Of a stretch of 64,000 nt of DNA, positions 60,857-64,000 are shown one piece after another; the first letter of the stretch is position 1; each line of letters begins with the position of its first letter. The translations under genes and the position numbers were made by a program. The stretch is from Nocardiopsis kunsanensis DSM 44524 (GTDB lineage Bacteria > Actinomycetota > Actinomycetes > Streptosporangiales > Streptosporangiaceae). The notes under the pieces are model-generated. The model saw only the letters and a list, made by a program, of their open reading frames with translations, made no database searches and was not told where the DNA came from. The DNA lies in contig NZ_ANAY01000007.1 of NCBI RefSeq assembly GCF_000340965.1, positions 186,001-250,000 on the forward strand, read 5' to 3'.

Positions 60857-62335
60857 GTGATCCTCAGCATTCTCGCGACCGTGGCAGTCCTGGCGGCGAT
60901 CGTCGTCATGCTCTCCGCCCTGGTTCTCGCCGAGACCGTTCTGGTGTACATCGCACTGGGCCTCGGCACTACGAGCGTCCTCCTCCTGATCGGCGCTCTC
61001 GTGCAGCAGAGGAGCGGCATGACCGGACCGGAACCCGAGCTCTCCGGGACGGACGGTTTGGGGAAGTCGTCCGTCCCCGTGACACAGGCAGGGGCCCTCG
61101 CCACGGGGGCCACGGCCGTGGGTTCCGTACCCGAAACGGCCGATCCGGAGAACAGCAGGCGCGTGCCCGCACCGGCCGACGAGCCGGTGCGGGATGCCTC
61201 TGTCCCGGGGCCTGGCACCGTGGAGGCGGTGGAGGAGCCCGAATACGGTGAACCGGAGTACGAGGTCCCTCGCTGGCAGACGCCCACCCAGGGCGACCGG
61301 CCCGACCCCGAGAGGGCTCACACCCCCACCCGTGAGACCTCCCCCGAGGAGGAGACACCCCCCGCTCCTGCCACATCGGCGGGTGCCTCGGTCTTCGACG
61401 AGGAGATCCCTTTCTCGAGCAGTGTCCGCACGGCGGAGGCCGAGAGCGAGGAGAGCGGCCACCTTTCCTGGAGCCACGCTCCCGCGGACCCCGTCCCCGC
61501 CCCCGAACCGGACGACGAACAGTCTTCCGCGCCCGAGCAGGTCGAGCCCGAAGAGGCTCCCGTGGCAGCACGCGCCTCTGAGAGTGATGAGGGTGGGTCT
61601 GTCCAGGAGGGGGACACGGTCGAGCCCGAAGAGGCTCCCGTGGCAGCACGCGCCTCTGAGAGTGATGAGGGTAGGTCTGTCCAGGAGGAGGACACGGTCG
61701 AGCCCGAAGAGGCTCCCGTGGCAGCACGCGCCTCTGACAGTGACGAGGGTGGGTCTGTCCAGGAGGAGGGCACGGTCGAGCCCGATGTCGCGAACGAGCC
61801 CGGTGCCCAGGCCCCTGAGGACGAGGAGCCGGAGGAAGAACCGGCGCGGGCCCCGGATCCCGCAACGGATCCCGGTAGCGAGGACTCCGAGCCCACTTCC
61901 GACACAGGGGACGAGGACTCCGAGGACCAGAGCGTCCTTCCCGTGTACGAGGACCACGCTGAGAGCATGAGTTCCTCCGAGAAAGAGCCGGGCCCGGAAA
62001 CGGACGAGGAGACCGGCACGGAGAACCTTCCCGGGGACCCGGCCGACCCCGCTGACACGGACACCGCCGAGGGTCCCGGACCCGTGGACGGCACCGAGGA
62101 CAGTGCGCCTGTCCCGGAGGCCGGGGTGGAGGAACCTGCCGCCGAAGAGGACGAGGACGCCGACGATGCCGACGAGCGGCTCTCCGACGGCACCGACGGC
62201 AAGGCCTCCGACGGCAAGGCCCCCGACGACGACACGGAGGACCACGCCGTCGCCTACACGGTCGTTGTCGACAGCGACGCCGCCGACCGGGAGACCGACA
62301 CCGTGGGTGCCGAGGAGCCCGGCTCCTCCCGCTGA
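60857..62335 (+). CDS. Unrecognised membrane-anchored protein with a long acidic tail
   Basis: 492 residues of no family I recognise. The first 55 residues form two adjacent hydrophobic helices (VILSILATVAVLAAIVVML and ALVLAETVLVYIALGLG...LLLIGALV). The rest, about 430 residues, is predicted disordered, very rich in Glu, Asp, Pro, Ser and Thr with almost no hydrophobics, and contains three near-identical 26-residue repeats. It sits between divIVA and ileS. GTG at 60857 has AAAGG at long spacing and no better start is seen. A role near the pole or septum, perhaps via charge, is a guess from context. Both other strands over this region are shadow ORFs. Confidence 0.7.
   Translation: MILSILATVAVLAAIVVMLSALVLAETVLVYIALGLGTTSVLLLIGALVQQRSGMTGPEPELSGTDGLGKSSVPVTQAGALATGATAVGSVPETADPENSRRVPAPADEPVRDASVPGPGTVEAVEEPEYGEPEYEVPRWQTPTQGDRPDPERAHTPTRETSPEEETPPAPATSAGASVFDEEIPFSSSVRTAEAESEESGHLSWSHAPADPVPAPEPDDEQSSAPEQVEPEEAPVAARASESDEGGSVQEGDTVEPEEAPVAARASESDEGRSVQEEDTVEPEEAPVAARASDSDEGGSVQEEGTVEPDVANEPGAQAPEDEEPEEEPARAPDPATDPGSEDSEPTSDTGDEDSEDQSVLPVYEDHAESMSSSEKEPGPETDEETGTENLPGDPADPADTDTAEGPGPVDGTEDSAPVPEAGVEEPAAEEDEDADDADERLSDGTDGKASDGKAPDDDTEDHAVAYTVVVDSDAADRETDTVGAEEPGSSR
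61541..61774 (+). repeat. Three tandem 78-bp repeats in the acidic-tail gene
   Basis: Units at 61541-61618, 61619-61696 and 61697-61774 encode VEPEEAPVAARASESDEGGS plus VQEGDT, with few differences. A 4th partial copy (GTCGAGCCCGA) follows. Near identity at the DNA level suggests recent expansion by slippage or recombination. Confidence 0.9.
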
Positions 62336-62454
62336 CGCCGCCGTGCCACCGGCTGCACGTGAGCGCGTGCTGCGCTCACCGCCCCCGCTGCGGCACCCAC
62401 GCCGTCGGGGACCGAGGGGCCGGGGCAGCGCCTGAACGCCGTGGACGACCCCGT

Positions 62455-62506
62455 ACGCACGGAAAGGGGGTGGGAACCCGCGGGCTCCCACCCCCTTTCC
62501 GTGCGT
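62455..62506. terminator. 21-bp bidirectional terminator hairpin
   Basis: Perfect 21-bp arms (62455-62475 and 62486-62506; left arm begins ACGCACGGAAAGGGGGTG) with a 10-nt loop, between the convergent acidic-tail gene and ileS. The strongest hairpin in the window. Confidence 0.8.
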
Positions 62507-62514
62507 GTGGCCGG

Positions 62515-64000
62515 TCAGGCCTTACGGAACCCGAAGGTCACGCCGAACTCCTCCGAGCTGGTGGTGAACAGGTCTCCGTCGATCTCACCGGCGGCGAACG
62601 CGTCCGCGAGCACCTCGCCGGCGATGGTCTCGCCGTACTCCTCCAGGGTCGACGACGCGGTCTCCTCGGAAGCGGACCAGCGCACGTGGATCCGGTCGGA
62701 GACCTTCAGGCCGCTGCGCTTGCGTGCCTCCTGGAGCATCCGCACCATCTCCCGGGCCAGCCCGGAACGCCGCAGCTCCGGGGTCAGCTCCAGGTCCAGG
62801 GCGACCGTCGCACCCGACTCCGAGGCCACCGCCCAGCCCTCGCGGGGCTGCTCGGTCACCAGGACCTCGTCGGCGCTGACCTCCACGTGCTCGCCCTCGA
62901 CCTCCACCTGGCCCCAGCCGGTGCCGCGAACCTGCTCGACCAGGGTGGCCGGGTCAGCGGCCTTGATGCCCTCGGCCACCAGCGGTGTGCGCTTCGCGAA
63001 GCGCTTGCCCAGGGCACGGAAGTTCGGCTTGACCGTGTAGTCGACCAGGTCACCGCCGACCGTGGACAGCGACTCCAGGGACTGCACGTTCAGCTCTTCG
63101 GCCACCTGCGTGCGCAGCTGCTCCGGCAGGTCCGCGAAACCTTCGGCGCCCACCAGCGCACGCCCCAGCGGCTGACGGGTCCGCACCGCCGAGTCCACCC
63201 GCGCGGAGCGGCCCAGCTCCACCAGACGGCGCGTCAGAGCCATGTTCCGGGACAGGTCCGGGTCGATCAGGTCCTCACGGTACTCCGGCCACGACGCCAG
63301 GTGCACCGAGTCGGCCGCCCCCGGACGCCGCAGGGCCGACCACACGTGCTCGGTCAGGAACGGCACGATCGGGGCCATCAGCAGGGTGACGGTCTCCATC
63401 GCCTCGAAGAGCGTGGCGAAGGCCGAGGCCCCCTCTGGGGTGGAGGGCCCGCCCCAGAAACGGCGCCGGGAACGGCGCACGTACCAGTTGGAGACGTCGT
63501 CCACGAACGCGGTCAGCCGCCGGCCCGCGCCTGCGGTGTCGAAGTCGTCCATCGCCCGGGTGACGTCGCGGACGACCTCGTTGAGCTCCGAGAGCAGCCA
63601 CCGGTCCAGCAGCGGGCGCTCCTGCGGGGCCGGTGCCTCGGCCAGCTTCGTGTGGTCCCACCCCTCACCGGCGTTCGCGTAGAGGGTGAAGAAGGAGACC
63701 GTGTTGTAGTAGGTCAGCAGGACCTTGCGGACGATCTCCTCCAGGACCGTGTGGCCCACCCGGCGGGCCGTCCACGGGGAGCCGCTGGCCAGCATGAACC
63801 AGCGCAGAGCGTCGGCGCCGTGCTGGTCCATGACCGGGATCGGCTCCAGGACGTTGCCCAGGTGCTTGCTCATCTTGCGGCCGTCCTCGGCGAGGATGTG
63901 GCCGAGCACGACCACGTTCTCGAACGAGTTGCGGCCGAACACGAGGGTGCTCACGGCCAGCAGTGAGTAGAACCACCCGCGAGTCTGGTCGATGGCCTCC
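62515..64000 (-). CDS. ileS: Isoleucyl-tRNA synthetase (C-terminal part; runs off the right edge)
   Basis: Charges tRNA-Ile. The window holds about 495 codons of the C-terminal part. It shows GWFYSLLAVSTLVFGRNSFEN, the signature DGRKMSKHLGNVLEP, with KMSKH in place of the common KMSKS, and the anticodon-binding domain (DDVSNWYVRRSRRRFWGG is family-typical). The C-terminal domain ends VTFGFRKA. The HIGH motif and zinc-binding parts are outside the window. It is transcribed toward the dcw cluster and ends at the 21-bp hairpin. Confidence 0.95.
   Translation of the reverse strand, partial: EAIDQTRGWFYSLLAVSTLVFGRNSFENVVVLGHILAEDGRKMSKHLGNVLEPIPVMDQHGADALRWFMLASGSPWTARRVGHTVLEEIVRKVLLTYYNTVSFFTLYANAGEGWDHTKLAEAPAPQERPLLDRWLLSELNEVVRDVTRAMDDFDTAGAGRRLTAFVDDVSNWYVRRSRRRFWGGPSTPEGASAFATLFEAMETVTLLMAPIVPFLTEHVWSALRRPGAADSVHLASWPEYREDLIDPDLSRNMALTRRLVELGRSARVDSAVRTRQPLGRALVGAEGFADLPEQLRTQVAEELNVQSLESLSTVGGDLVDYTVKPNFRALGKRFAKRTPLVAEGIKAADPATLVEQVRGTGWGQVEVEGEHVEVSADEVLVTEQPREGWAVASESGATVALDLELTPELRRSGLAREMVRMLQEARKRSGLKVSDRIHVRWSASEETASSTLEEYGETIAGEVLADAFAAGEIDGDLFTTSSEEFGVTFGFRKA

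Noticed and set aside
61541..61774. Tandem repeats considered as a CRISPR array
   Set aside because: The 78-bp units are directly adjacent without spacers and lie in frame within a coding sequence.
60857..62335. Minus-strand Ser/Ala/Gly-rich ORFs opposite the acidic-tail gene
   Set aside because: They are complements of Glu/Asp/Pro codons, have no Shine-Dalgarno, and mirror the repeats of the + strand gene.

Overview
The window is about 64 kb of a very GC-rich chromosome with dense genes, many GTG and TTG starts and GTGA/ATGA stop-start overlaps. This is typical of actinobacteria. The dcw order (mraZ, rsmH, ftsL, ftsI, murE, murF, mraY, murD, ftsW, murG, murC, ftsQ, ftsZ, pgeF, yggS, sepF, yggT, divIVA, then ileS), a PriA lacking helicase motifs, a meso-DAP type MurE and a SepF starting [14 protein letters not shown] fit the Streptomyces / Streptosporangiales side of the phylum. 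I favour a Nocardiopsis-like organism, from general protein character and not from any search.

Left part (1-11.3 kb): the 5' end of an acyl-CoA dehydrogenase gene and a CaiB/BaiF CoA-transferase, a DUF3870 protein, a small relic island (ribbon-helix-helix gene, broken TnpB transposase gene and hairpin ends), a degenerate SAM-methyltransferase-like protein and a DinB-fold protein. These are followed by the housekeeping genes priA, fmt, rsmB and rpe.

Middle (11.4-38 kb): a PAP2 membrane phosphatase; the riboflavin operon ribE-ribBA-ribH under an FMN riboswitch, plus a PH-domain protein; an XdhC/MocA-like pair; an aldose-epimerase-like gene; a large membrane-anchored Ser/Thr kinase; DUF2470; a divergent YceI/MarR pair around an inverted repeat; SseB; a prepilin peptidase; aroC, aroK-aroB, efp-nusB; a methyltransferase; dinB (Pol IV); DUF3040; and the MoxR-DUF58-transglutaminase operon.

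Right part (38.3-64 kb): the division and cell-wall cluster. Four 10-bp-spaced GTGG repeats over the mraZ promoter look like the MraZ operator. The cluster is split into several transcription units by strong hairpins and by a convergent homocysteine S-methyltransferase gene between ftsI and murE. ftsZ has an unusually long charged linker. Between divIVA and the convergent ileS lies an unrecognised two-helix membrane protein with a very acidic tail of about 430 residues that contains three near-identical 78-bp repeats.

Nine genes have a -10 hexamer 6-8 nt before the start codon and no Shine-Dalgarno, so leaderless transcription looks frequent here. I did not find a phage, CRISPR array, rRNA, intact insertion sequence or a clear defence or biosynthetic system. 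The best leads for undescribed biology are the acidic repeat protein with the charge-rich divisome tails, the RHH/TnpB relic, the membrane kinase and the degenerate methyltransferase-like protein.
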